40,911 bases of DNA from Bacillota bacterium (GTDB lineage: Bacteria > Bacillota > Clostridia > Lachnospirales > Lachnospiraceae). Shown here piece by piece: positions 8,830 to 17,800 of the stretch. The DNA is taken from assembly GCA_023434365.1 (NCBI GenBank), contig JAEYSV010000070.1, positions 1 to 40,911 of the forward strand. Direction: 5' to 3'. The notes beneath the pieces were generated by a model. The model was given only the letters and a program-made list of their open reading frames with translations, was not told where the DNA came from and ran no database searches. Position 1 is the first letter of the stretch; each line of letters opens with the position of its first letter. A program made the position numbers and the translations under genes.

Positions 8830-8865
8830 TTCCATTGTGTAAAACGGGAGTTCCACTGTACGGAA
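8830..8865. promoter_or_regulatory. Candidate IclR-family operator (two TTCCAYTGTR repeats)
   Basis: TTCCATTGTG starts at 8830 and TTCCACTGTA at 8851, exactly 21 bp (two helical turns) apart. The second also forms TTCC-N7-GGAA. They lie just upstream of the FIST promoter -35 element, where an activator or an anti-activating repressor would bind. The divergent IclR protein is the obvious candidate ligand, by inference. Confidence 0.45.
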
Positions 8866-8913
8866 TTTTTGGTAACTTATTACAAAAATTATTAAAAATC
8901 GTTATTATTATCC

Positions 8914-8942
8914 TTGATTTTTCCTAAATCAAACCCGATAAT
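8914..8942 (+). promoter_or_regulatory. Candidate iclR promoter flanked by a 9-bp inverted repeat
   Basis: TTGATT (8914-8919) and GATAAT (8937-8942) are 17 bp apart. TATCCTTGA at 8909-8917 and its exact complement TCAAGGATA at 8947-8955 bracket the promoter, which would suit autoregulation. Confidence 0.45.
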
Positions 8943-9022
8943 ATATTCAAGGATACAAAAATATACTTAAATTTCCTTACATGCACTTTGATTATCTTAG
9001 TAATGATTATTAGGAGGAAATG

Positions 9023-9778
9023 ATGGATAGTAATGTTAGAGTTATTGAACGAATTTTTGATATTTTTGAATTACTTGCCAAATCCGAGCAACCTATGAGC
9101 CTTACAGAAATAGTGATAGAATCGACAATGAGCAAGACTACTGTCTACCGGCTTTTACAAACGATGAGTGTACGCGGCTATGTGCAAAAAAGCCGAAATA
9201 ACCGTTACAGTCTTGGATTCAAGTTTATGGAACTGGCAAGTAGTCATATTAATCATCTAGAACTTCAGACGCAGGCCAAACCATATCTAGCCGCATTATA
9301 TTCAGAATTAAATCTGAGCGTACATCTTGGAACCTTAGATGGCGATAAAATTACATATGTCGAGAAGTTAGATCTGTATCCTTTAAGAAGTAGTAATGCC
9401 AATGTTGGTTATAAAACCCCTGCTTATTGTTCCTCCATTGGAAAGTGTCTTTTATCCTGCCTTTCTGGAGAGGAACTAGATAAAATTCTATATGAATGTA
9501 AGTTTTATAAATTTACTGAACGTACCATTGTCAATCTATATGAGTTCAAAAAACATCTCAAAGAAGTGAGAAAACAAGGATGGGCAATAGACAACGAAGA
9601 GCACATGCCTGGTCACCGATGTGTAGGTGCTCCCATCTTTGATTATTTGGGTAATGGGATAGCCGCTGTTGGCGTAAGTGGAGACCTTCTTCAGATAACA
9701 GATGCAAAACTTCCGATGATTGCTCATGAAGTAAAGGAAACCGCTAATCAAATCTCACGTGCGATGGGATGGTGCTGA
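9023..9778 (+). CDS. IclR-family transcriptional regulator
   Basis: This 251-residue regulator has an N-terminal winged helix (about residues 4-65; SLTEIVIESTMSKTTVYRLL) and a C-terminal IclR effector-binding domain (about 75-250; VHLGTLDGDKITYVEK, CSSIGKCLLS, GHRCVGAPIFDYLGN). It was probably acquired with, and controls, the divergent FIST-aldehyde dehydrogenase operon. Two ATGs are adjacent; AGGAGG at 9012-9017 is 2 bp from the first and 5 bp from the second, so I choose 9023. Its last ten codons overlap, on the opposite strand, the truncated end of a response regulator gene. Confidence 0.92.
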   Translation: MDSNVRVIERIFDIFELLAKSEQPMSLTEIVIESTMSKTTVYRLLQTMSVRGYVQKSRNNRYSLGFKFMELASSHINHLELQTQAKPYLAALYSELNLSVHLGTLDGDKITYVEKLDLYPLRSSNANVGYKTPAYCSSIGKCLLSCLSGEELDKILYECKFYKFTERTIVNLYEFKKHLKEVRKQGWAIDNEEHMPGHRCVGAPIFDYLGNGIAAVGVSGDLLQITDAKLPMIAHEVKETANQISRAMGWC

Positions 9779-10334
9779 TATGATTCCGAACCGTACCATT
9801 GGATATGTATAGTTTTTCTCCAATCTCTTTATTGGATAAGCCTTTGGCAACCAGCTCTACAATCTGCATTTCTCGGGAAGATAAAAGCATATCAAATAAG
9901 TTATTGTGACCCGAATGATCGGAGGATATTCTGCCCCTAATAAAATCAAGTATATCTGCCTGAAATACTGTACCACCAGTATGTACAACACGAATTGCAG
10001 ATAGAATTCTATCAGCCGGACTGTTTTTTAGAATGTAACCATTTACCCCTGCTTTTAAGGCTCTAAGGATTAGGTCCGGTTCGTCAAAAGTCGTGAGCAA
10101 TAGTGGTGTGGAGAGGTTTTCAGATAGAATCAATTGTGCTGCCTTAATGCCGTCCATTACTGGCATTCGAATATCAAGAAGTGCCACATCTGGTTTAAAT
10201 TCCCTGCATAGAGTAAGCCCCTCTTCTCCATTCGTAGCCGAAGCCAATAGTTCCAAATCAGGTTGAGATTCAATAATCATCTTCAAACCTTCCCTTATAA
10301 TCGCATCATCATCTGCCAAAACAATTCTAATCAT
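9744..10334 (-). CDS. NarL/LuxR-type response regulator, C-terminally truncated
   Basis: The receiver domain is complete (acidic DDD at 8-10, phospho-acceptor Asp54 in LLDIRMP, Lys in GYILKN). It is followed by a LuxR-type helix-turn-helix (SREMQIVELVAKGLSNKEIG, then YISNGTVRNHIS). The frame then reads TIPSHVRFD antisense to the last codons of iclR and stops. Relatives continue about 20 residues through a final dimerisation helix, so this copy has 196 residues and has probably lost that helix. It is the partner of the broken kinase immediately upstream. GGAGGG precedes the ATG by 5 bp. DNA binding may be weakened or lost; the truncation is seen, the effect is inferred. Confidence 0.8.
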   Translation of the reverse strand: MIRIVLADDDAIIREGLKMIIESQPDLELLASATNGEEGLTLCREFKPDVALLDIRMPVMDGIKAAQLILSENLSTPLLLTTFDEPDLILRALKAGVNGYILKNSPADRILSAIRVVHTGGTVFQADILDFIRGRISSDHSGHNNLFDMLLSSREMQIVELVAKGLSNKEIGEKLYISNGTVRNHISTIPSHVRFD

Positions 10335-10351
10335 GAGACCCTCCCACAGCG

Positions 10352-11464
10352 TTAATATGTAAAGATATTCGTAACACCGAAACCATTTTCACTCTTGTTA
10401 ATAAAACATTTTCCTTTGGAGTGGATGGTACGCTCTTCTATTGCATTAAGTCCAAGCCCTTTAATGAATCCTTCGGATACTCTTCCGTTATCTTTGTATT
10501 CCACTTTAATAATTTTCTGAAAGACCTGAATGCAAAGAGTAAACCTGGATGCATTGGAATGTTTTAATACATTGGTCAGGCATTCTTTTAGATTATCATG
10601 GACACATAACCATACATCCATCGGGACAACGCTGATATCCCCTATCGTGCTGAGCTCTGTCTGAATGTCATAACTCACCTGGAACTCCTCGAGCAACGAC
10701 TTAATATCATTCACTCCAAGCAAAAACTGATCGGAGCGCTCTTCCCTCAGTGCAATCCTGATTTCATCCACACTCTGCCTTAAGTTATTGATGACTTTCT
10801 GAACCGTTTCCTTTGCTTTTGATGGGTTATCCTTTAGCACCAGTAAAGAAGCCTCCAGTAAAATGATACTTCCTGAGATTCCATGTCCAATCTGGTCATG
10901 AATTCTTGCAGCAATTCGGTTTCGTTCCTCCAAGGAAGTTGTATACTTAAGTGTTTTCGTCAGCCGTTTCAGGTCTACGAGTTTTTTATTGAGTTCCGTG
11001 ATTAATTCCTTCTGCTCCTCATTGGTATTACGATAAAGTAATACATAATCGATAATATATCGACAATACAACACAAGCGAAGAAGAAATCAACATAATAA
11101 CCAGTGCCAGATGATTGGGCGGAAAGATGAAGATACATAGCAGAATCACTACCGAAAACATGATATAAAATACCTGATCTTCTATGGTCCTATCAAGAAA
11201 CTGAATCAATACAATCGCAAAAAGTGGCAAATACTGATTCAGTCCTAAGATAAAGCAAGCTATAATGACAGCAATCTCCAGACAGTAATGAATCGTCTAA
11301 TATTTAACCACATTACCCGATAGATAATCGGCTAGAAATACGCATGCAAAACTAAGTGCTGTTATAACTTTTACCGTTATATCAGCATCTTCCTTCGCTA
11401 ATAAAAAGATGGCGACCATTGCTGTCTGCAGTTTTGCGATTAGATATAGGATTGATTTCTCCAT
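10352..11464 (-). pseudogene. NarL-type sensor histidine kinase with in-frame stop
   Basis: A kinase frame opens at the ATG at 11464, with AGGAAA upstream and only 2 bp after the permease stop. It runs 55 codons and hits TAG at 11299-11297. The same frame continues without interruption to 10352, for 370 codons in all. The N-terminal part encodes several membrane helices. After the stop come further helices, a HisKA_3 dimerisation helix (LEERNRIAARIHDQIGHGIS, His near residue 194 of the full frame) and a HATPase region (NLKECLTNVLKHSNAS, GLGLNAIEERT). Translation restart at the TTG at 11230 would give 292 residues, still with some helices. I read it as a recent nonsense mutation, or less likely a readthrough codon. 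Confidence 0.8.
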
Positions 11465-11466
11465 TA

Positions 11467-12621
11467 TCACGTTTCCTGTCTGGATTTTTTATAATTTTGT
11501 GAAAAGATGACCGCTCCAATTAAAAAGGTCAACACAATAAATAATATTAAGATAATAATGTGCGGTAAGATATTGGTTCCTGCATCTTTTTGCAGTTGTC
11601 TGAAACTATCCATGAACCAGAAGTGAGGTGTGATTCGGGATAGATTCTGAAGGCTCTGCGGCGCCAAATCAAGCGGAAAATAAGCTCCACCAAGGATAGA
11701 ACCTAGAGTTGCAAATCCGACGACTGCAATGGTAGATGCATTCTTAGTCTTAATGGACATAGCAGCAAACATATTAAAGCATACATTAAATGTAGAAAAA
11801 AGTAGTAATAAAAGTAAAATGGTATGCATACTGATCCCGGTATCAATCTGATTCACTACAATATAGCCACAAAAAATAGCGATGATAATCAGATTAAGTA
11901 GCATTCCAAAAATAGCGGAACCTATCAGATACTGCCATGGTTTCATTGGTGTAATCTGAACCCGCGAATACACACCATTTATCATATCGTCCTGAAGCGT
12001 TAATACCGTAAACATTCCAATTCCATAGATTAACATGATGAAAAAAGCTAAAGTGGCCACAAAACCTTGCTGTTGAGTATAACTTTCCTTATCATATTCT
12101 ATAGCGCCAGTCTGAGTAACAGACGTATTCTTAAGCTGATACTCTTGAAACATCTTGTGAAAAGTATCCTCATTGCCGCCTGCAGAAGTAGCAAGCATCT
12201 GAATGCTACGCATATAATTATTAATGTAGGCTTCGAGATAGGCAGCGTTGGCAAAATCATCAAGTGAGGTAAATACTATATCCTTCACACTGCCAGAACT
12301 GGCATCCTTAGAAAACTCTTTTGGTATCTCTATTATAGCGGATATCTCTTTTTCAATCAACCGCTTAGAAAGCTGTTCAAACGATTCCCCTTCCACTAAT
12401 TGATAACTCATCTTACCTACCAGATACTCTTTCAAATGAATCGATAGTTTGCTATTATCGTGATCAATCACGCCTATGTTACATGCCTTGATCGCTCCGT
12501 CATATAAACTACCAAATGGTACTATCATCATGCATATTACTATTCCTAACACAGCTGAAAGTAACAGAGCAAGACGGTTACGCTTCAGATTCGTTTTAAT
12601 CAATAACCATATATTTTTCAT
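11467..12621 (-). CDS. ABC-2 type exporter permease (second subunit)
   Basis: This membrane protein of 384 residues has one helix near residues 18-40, a large extracytoplasmic loop (about 45-190), then five or six helices, the ABC2_membrane_3 layout. Sequence in the loop such as VIDHDNSKLS and ISAIIEIPKEF is typical of YhgE/ABC-2 family exporters. A GTG 6 bp upstream overlaps the ribosome binding site, so the ATG at 12621 with CGGAG upstream is preferred. It follows the other permease by about 30 bp and would form a heterodimer with it and the ATPase. The cargo (peptide, lipid or antibiotic) is unknown. Confidence 0.85.
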   Translation of the reverse strand: MKNIWLLIKTNLKRNRLALLLSAVLGIVICMMIVPFGSLYDGAIKACNIGVIDHDNSKLSIHLKEYLVGKMSYQLVEGESFEQLSKRLIEKEISAIIEIPKEFSKDASSGSVKDIVFTSLDDFANAAYLEAYINNYMRSIQMLATSAGGNEDTFHKMFQEYQLKNTSVTQTGAIEYDKESYTQQQGFVATLAFFIMLIYGIGMFTVLTLQDDMINGVYSRVQITPMKPWQYLIGSAIFGMLLNLIIIAIFCGYIVVNQIDTGISMHTILLLLLLFSTFNVCFNMFAAMSIKTKNASTIAVVGFATLGSILGGAYFPLDLAPQSLQNLSRITPHFWFMDSFRQLQKDAGTNILPHIIILILFIVLTFLIGAVIFSQNYKKSRQET

Positions 12622-12651
12622 AATCACTCCGTTCTGCCATTAAATTGATCG

Positions 12652-13755
12652 TTATCTTTCTTCCTGCTTCTTTGAAAAAATGAAGGCACCTATTGTCAAC
12701 ATAACAGCTATCATTAACATACATACTATAATAATCTGGTTTCCTTTATCAAACCGCCCGAATAACGTCACTTCGAAGGCAGCCTGTTGCATAATATTAC
12801 TTGGCATCAACTCAGTAAGCCCTTTAATATATATTTCTTTTGAATAAGTACCTCCAAGAAACAAAATAATCCAAATGAATGGCATAATTACTGCAATTGG
12901 ATGAGCCTTAATGATTAGTCCAATGACTGCTCCTACCGATAAGGTTGCAACGGTTATGATTAAAAACATCCCAAATAGATACAGATTATCCATCCAAAGA
13001 ACCGAGTAGTGTGCTTTAAATACAAACTCGCTGACTACCATCACAACGATATTCTGAATAATGGCCTGAGGAAGTAAGCTGAGGATTATTTGAAGAAACA
13101 TCGGTACTTTTCTTTTCGGGCAAATGATTAAGCGATTAATCGTCCGGCTTTGCCTCTCCGCTACAAAAGCATTGGCTCCTACGATGATACTCATCATACA
13201 ATTCATTGCTATCATTGCCACGGCATAATAATCAAGCATCGAGCGATTGACTCCCAGTGCCTTGTGCTCCACCCATTCCCCATCTGGGTCTACCTCTTTT
13301 ATCGACTCTGGTGCCGTATCAATGATTGCCGATATCGCATGATTTGTGGTTGCAAATCCATTGATAATTGCGTTCACTGTCCGGTTCTGAACAACATTGC
13401 TACCCTCATAAATCACAATGTTTAGTGGGTTACCTTGAAACAGAATATATGCCGTTATCTCATCCTTGCCAGCCATTTGTCTTGAATGCTCAGAGTCCTT
13501 CGTTATTTGAAATGAGATGCTCTCACTTTCGTTCATCTCCTTAATAAAACCTTCAATAATTCTCTCATTATCAGCCACTTCTGATTCAATCGAGTAATGA
13601 AGGTTGATTGCTCCAATCGGTTCCTCCGCATTGTCCATGGACATAAGAAGGTTACCTAGTAAGAAGATTAATGACGTCGGGAAAATGATATAAAAGAATA
13701 AACTCGTTTTATCTCTTAGGAATTCCTTCGTTCCCTTAATAATAATCTGAAACAT
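12652..13755 (-). CDS. ABC-2 type exporter permease (first subunit)
   Basis: This protein has 367 residues with the same layout as its neighbour: an N-terminal helix (residues 18-40), an outer loop of about 130 residues, then six helices ending in a short basic tail (FSKKQEER). AGGAGG is 8 bp before the ATG, and the ATPase gene ends 10 bp upstream. The two permeases are distant paralogues, a common pattern in exporters involved in antimicrobial resistance or self-immunity linked to two-component systems. Confidence 0.85.
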   Translation of the reverse strand: MFQIIIKGTKEFLRDKTSLFFYIIFPTSLIFLLGNLLMSMDNAEEPIGAINLHYSIESEVADNERIIEGFIKEMNESESISFQITKDSEHSRQMAGKDEITAYILFQGNPLNIVIYEGSNVVQNRTVNAIINGFATTNHAISAIIDTAPESIKEVDPDGEWVEHKALGVNRSMLDYYAVAMIAMNCMMSIIVGANAFVAERQSRTINRLIICPKRKVPMFLQIILSLLPQAIIQNIVVMVVSEFVFKAHYSVLWMDNLYLFGMFLIITVATLSVGAVIGLIIKAHPIAVIMPFIWIILFLGGTYSKEIYIKGLTELMPSNIMQQAAFEVTLFGRFDKGNQIIIVCMLMIAVMLTIGAFIFSKKQEER

Positions 13756-13765
13756 ATCCGCCCTC

Positions 13766-14575
13766 CTATCTCAATTCATGCCCTGTTAGTGTTAAAAATA
13801 AGGTATCCAGATTCGGTATCATCTTAAGACTCTTATAAAGTTTCTCCGAATTAAGATTGGTTGCCAAGGACGTTTCCACAAATAGTGACTGAACCTCCGT
13901 AACCAGGGAAACCAGCTCCACTTTTGTCCCGCAGGCAACCATTTGCCCATGATCAATAATCGCTATGGTATCGCAGATTTCTTCTACCTCTTGCATATAG
14001 TGGGAGGTGTAAATAACCGTCGTTCCTCTTTCCTTCAGTAACTTAATTGAGTTTAATATGTGCTCTCTGGACTGCGCATCCACCCCTACGGTTGGTTCAT
14101 CCATAACAATCAACTTTGGTGCGTGAGCAATCCCGCAGGCAATATTAAGTCTGCGCCGCATACCACCCGACATCTGCTTTGGTTTCATCTTCTGCCTGTC
14201 AGCAAGCCCAACAAACTCTAATGCCTCCTCCGCCTGGCGAGTAAGTTCACTCCCAGTGCATCCATACAGTGATGCAAAAAACTTAACATTCTCAACTGCA
14301 TTCAAATGAGTATATACCGCGATATCCTGTGGAACCATTCCAATCAACTGCTTTACTTGTCTCTTGTTCTTACGAATATTGAGTCCGTCAACAATAATGT
14401 CCCCTTTATCAAAGTCTATCAACGTCGTTAATGCACTTAAGGTCGTTGACTTTCCCGCCCCATTGGGTCCAAGCAGACCAAAGATTTCCCCCTGCTCTAT
14501 CGACAAACTAAGATTATCAACCGCGCATAACACCCCAAACTTCTTCGTTAAGTTCTTAATTTCTACATAACTCAT
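13766..14575 (-). CDS. ABC exporter ATP-binding subunit
   Basis: This 269-residue nucleotide-binding protein has Walker A GPNGAGKST (residues 36-44), a Q-loop in MVPQDIAVY, the ABC signature MSGGMRRR near 137, Walker B LIVMDEPTVGVD near 157 and a switch His in YTSHYMQEVEEICD. It is of the DrrA/CcmA type that pairs with ABC-2 permeases. GGAGGG precedes the ATG. It is the first gene of a five-gene operon (ATPase, two permeases, kinase, regulator). Confidence 0.93.
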   Translation of the reverse strand: MSYVEIKNLTKKFGVLCAVDNLSLSIEQGEIFGLLGPNGAGKSTTLSALTTLIDFDKGDIIVDGLNIRKNKRQVKQLIGMVPQDIAVYTHLNAVENVKFFASLYGCTGSELTRQAEEALEFVGLADRQKMKPKQMSGGMRRRLNIACGIAHAPKLIVMDEPTVGVDAQSREHILNSIKLLKERGTTVIYTSHYMQEVEEICDTIAIIDHGQMVACGTKVELVSLVTEVQSLFVETSLATNLNSEKLYKSLKMIPNLDTLFLTLTGHELR

Positions 14576-14614
14576 CTTAACCCTCCATTCCTACATAACC
14601 GGTATCTTACACTA

Positions 14615-14680
14615 ATCATAGTAAAGTCGGAGGCCAAAGGGAAGTGACACCAGCTTGATTTGGGCATGACAAATGTCATG
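14615..14680 (-). promoter_or_regulatory. Candidate operator and promoter of the ABC exporter operon
   Basis: CATGACA-AA-TGTCATG at 14665-14680 is a perfect palindrome of the kind bound by NarL-type regulators. On the minus strand a TATGAT -10 element lies at 14620-14615 with no good -35 (CTTCCC at 14643-14638). The palindrome would be centred near -64 from a start at about 14608. This fits an activator-dependent promoter controlled by the operon's own regulator. Confidence 0.55.
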
Positions 14681-14710
14681 TGGTTTTTGACACCCAAGTC
14701 CTGTTACATT

Positions 14711-14751
14711 TTTTATGATATAGGAAATTAGCAATTTCTTATATCATAAAA
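14711..14751. repeat. Second copy of the GATATAGGAAATT palindromic repeat
   Basis: Arms 14711-14729 and 14733-14751 pair over 19 bp around AGC with a single G-T position. The core is the same as at 90-134, but the arm ends differ by a few bases. It lies between the giant surface protein gene and the exporter operon. Confidence 0.7.
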
Positions 14752-14754
14752 CAA

Positions 14755-14777
14755 GGAGCCAGCAATTTGCTGACTCC
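14755..14777 (-). terminator. Terminator of the giant surface protein gene
   Basis: GGAGtCAGCAA/TTGCTGgCTCC pairs over 10 of 11 positions around one base and, read on the minus strand, runs into TTGTTTT. It lies 48 bp after the stop codon. Confidence 0.65.
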
Positions 14778-14824
14778 AGTGATTTTAGTTTTATCCAATT
14801 CTACACTCTTTTGGGTCTTTATCC

Positions 14825-17800
14825 TCACATTGATTTCTTTCTACGCTTTTGAGTGATACCCATGGCTGCGAGAACTCCACCCGACACAAATAATAGTGCT
14901 ATCCAGAGCGCTATATTACTATTATCTCCAGTCTTCGGCGTGTTGCCATCACCTGTCTCTGGTTCCGTATCTTCATCGCCTTCATCTGGTTCTGGTACAT
15001 CCGTCTCCGTATCTTCATCACCTTTATCTGGTTCTGGTACATCCGTCTCCGTATCCTCTTCATCCGAATCCTCTTGAGTATTCTCAATAACGATACCATC
15101 AGAATTGATAATAACGCTGTTCCCAGCATGATCAATAACGCGTACGTAGATGACGTACTTGTTATCTGGAATGAGGTCAAATGAACCCACATACTCCGTC
15201 CAATCTGCAATTGTATTAGGATCATCTACTTTTTTATCGGACACATAATACTGCACCTTCTTAACACCACTTTCACCATCTGTGGCGTTAACAGTAACAA
15301 TCTGTGCGCTATGATAGCACAAATCATAATCAATCGTATCCAGGTACTGAGTCCATGAATTCTCTCCAATACTGATTGATGAAGACGGACTTTTTGTATC
15401 TCTTTTTACTATAAAGGTTTCAATTTCGCTCTCGATTCCACTTTCACTTATTGCTTTAAATGAATAGCGCATTTTCCCACTCTCATTGGTTATCACAATC
15501 GGCTCTTTGTAGCTCTTCCACTCACCACCATCTTTTTGGTACATAAAATTGGTGGTACCTAAGTTCGGTGTTGCATTGGTAATCGACAAGGTTACCTTAT
15601 CCTTAGTCCAAGTGTCACTGACATAATTGCCGGAATTAACCACAACGACTGGTTTTGATACATCAATGTTTTGATACGCCTGACTCAGTCCTACCTCTAC
15701 CTTGTCACTGCTAGCATTAATTGCTTGTACGAGTCTTAATGTAATTGGATAATCTGTAAGCTCAATGTCTTTGTTTACTTTAAATCTCAGAGTGACCAAC
15801 TTTCCTTTTTGGTCGGTATTCGTAAACTTATTGCGACTTGCTAAGAATATATATTTTTCCTTCGTCAGACTTTCAGGCGGAGTAATCTCATCGACATCAA
15901 AAACCTCCCCAACGGAATCCTGTATCAAAGTCAAAAGGTTATGATCATATGCCACTTCTGCTTTGACTCCCCATATTCCAGCATTATCTAACATATTAAG
16001 CGTCACATCTACTAAACCATTTTGCTGATTAATCACTGTAGAAATCATTGGCAGCACCGGAATACCTGCACGCATCATTGACGAATTGGTTATACTTCTG
16101 CTTTGCACCATACCAGATAACTGGTCAAGTGTAAACGTTACTTGTTTTGTCCAAGTTGCTGTATCTGCCGTCGTGGAACGTGTTGGAAACTGAAGGGTAA
16201 CGGTAGCATTGATTTCATTCACACCATCTTTTGTCATTGCCTGATATAGTGCTCCACTTTTAAGCGTAATGGTGTTGATGCCAACGTTAAAGTACTCCTC
16301 ATATCCAGCACAATTAACACTTAAAGCAGGTGCATCACTATGCTGATATACATTATATGATGTGCCAAAATGTGCATATTGATCTTTAATAAGGCCATCA
16401 TAAGTAAATGTATCCTCTGAACTATTCTCATTTAAGGACATGCTTCGAATAAATCCATTGTAAGCTGAATCAGAGTTAAAGTTCCCGACACTGGTAATCC
16501 GGCGTTTCATTGATTCTCCCACCAAACCAGATTGCGAATCCGTAGAATCTTCAAACCATCTGTTTACAGTTATCATCGAACCCGTAATATATTGCTGCGT
16601 ATTCGATGAATTTCTAACATGGGGATAAAAATACGCACAATGCCAGCCTGCGGAGGTACTCTTTTTTTCGTATGTTATCAAAGCACTAGTAATCATCCAA
16701 GGTTCTAATGCATTGGATGTATTAACAGCGTAAAAATCGCCGCCATTTCTTTCAAAATCATTAGCAGAATTATCAAAATGACTCCATGTCGTCGACGTAC
16801 CATCATAGAAACTAAAGGTACCACCGATTATAGCATCCGTACCCGCTTTCGACACATCACTTGTTTTGATATACGTATAATAATCATATCCATAGGTGTT
16901 TCTAGTAATACCAGCAACTGAATATGCTATGGTGGACACTGCAGTATTAGAGGTTGCAAGATAATTTTCTCCCTCTTTCACCCGAGCAAAAAGATAATAA
17001 TTTCCTTTTGGCAGGTTGACAAATGCCTTCGATTGCTGCCATCCAGTTGTCGGAATGGTTTTTGATGTAGATACTGCATATTCCACGGTGCCATCACCCA
17101 GATAAGCTCCCTTTGGCAAATCCTCAATCAAAAGGCAAGCATAAAGTGTCTCTTTTACCATTGGATCTGCTGTAATGGTCCGAGCGATTTTATTAATCGT
17201 CATCACTGCGGTATACATTTTTTCAAACGAACGATACTTATCATCCTCAGGTCTTGTTATTCTAACATCGTAGGTGCCCGCATTCACGGCTTCGCTCTTC
17301 CATGTTGTGTCTAGTCCCTGACGCTTATATTCAACGTGAAAGCTATCATATGCAATCCCACTTTCTCCTGTTGAGAACTGAACCGGTTGATGAGTTGTAT
17401 TATAATCATGAATCTGATTCGTCGCAAACTGAATCATACTCTGGTCTATGGTTGCCTTCCTACCCCACTGTGCATACAAAGTCTGGTGGTCCATGAGGTT
17501 TACCATCGTCGTTGATGTGATCAACTCTCCAGATACTCTGTTCGTAAACCACCCTTGGAATGCATAACCAGTACGAGTCGGAGTTGGAAGTGTACCATAA
17601 GCCTCCCCATACGCTACGGTAATCGGATTCGCAGTATCCTCTGGCAAACTGCCCTCATTGGCATCCAATATTACCTGATACTCTTTTGGTAACCATTTTA
17701 CATAGATTGTAATGTCCTTAGAAGGCATCACTGTAAAGTCAAATGGAGTCTTAAGCACTTCATCACTATACCATCCTCCAAAGTTATAACCATTTTTCGT

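Noticed and set aside
14896..15225. Overlapping long frames in three phases opposite and alongside the acidic tail of the giant protein
   Set aside because: They are products of the repetitive GAD/CCN-rich codons in the tail and lack ribosome binding sites.
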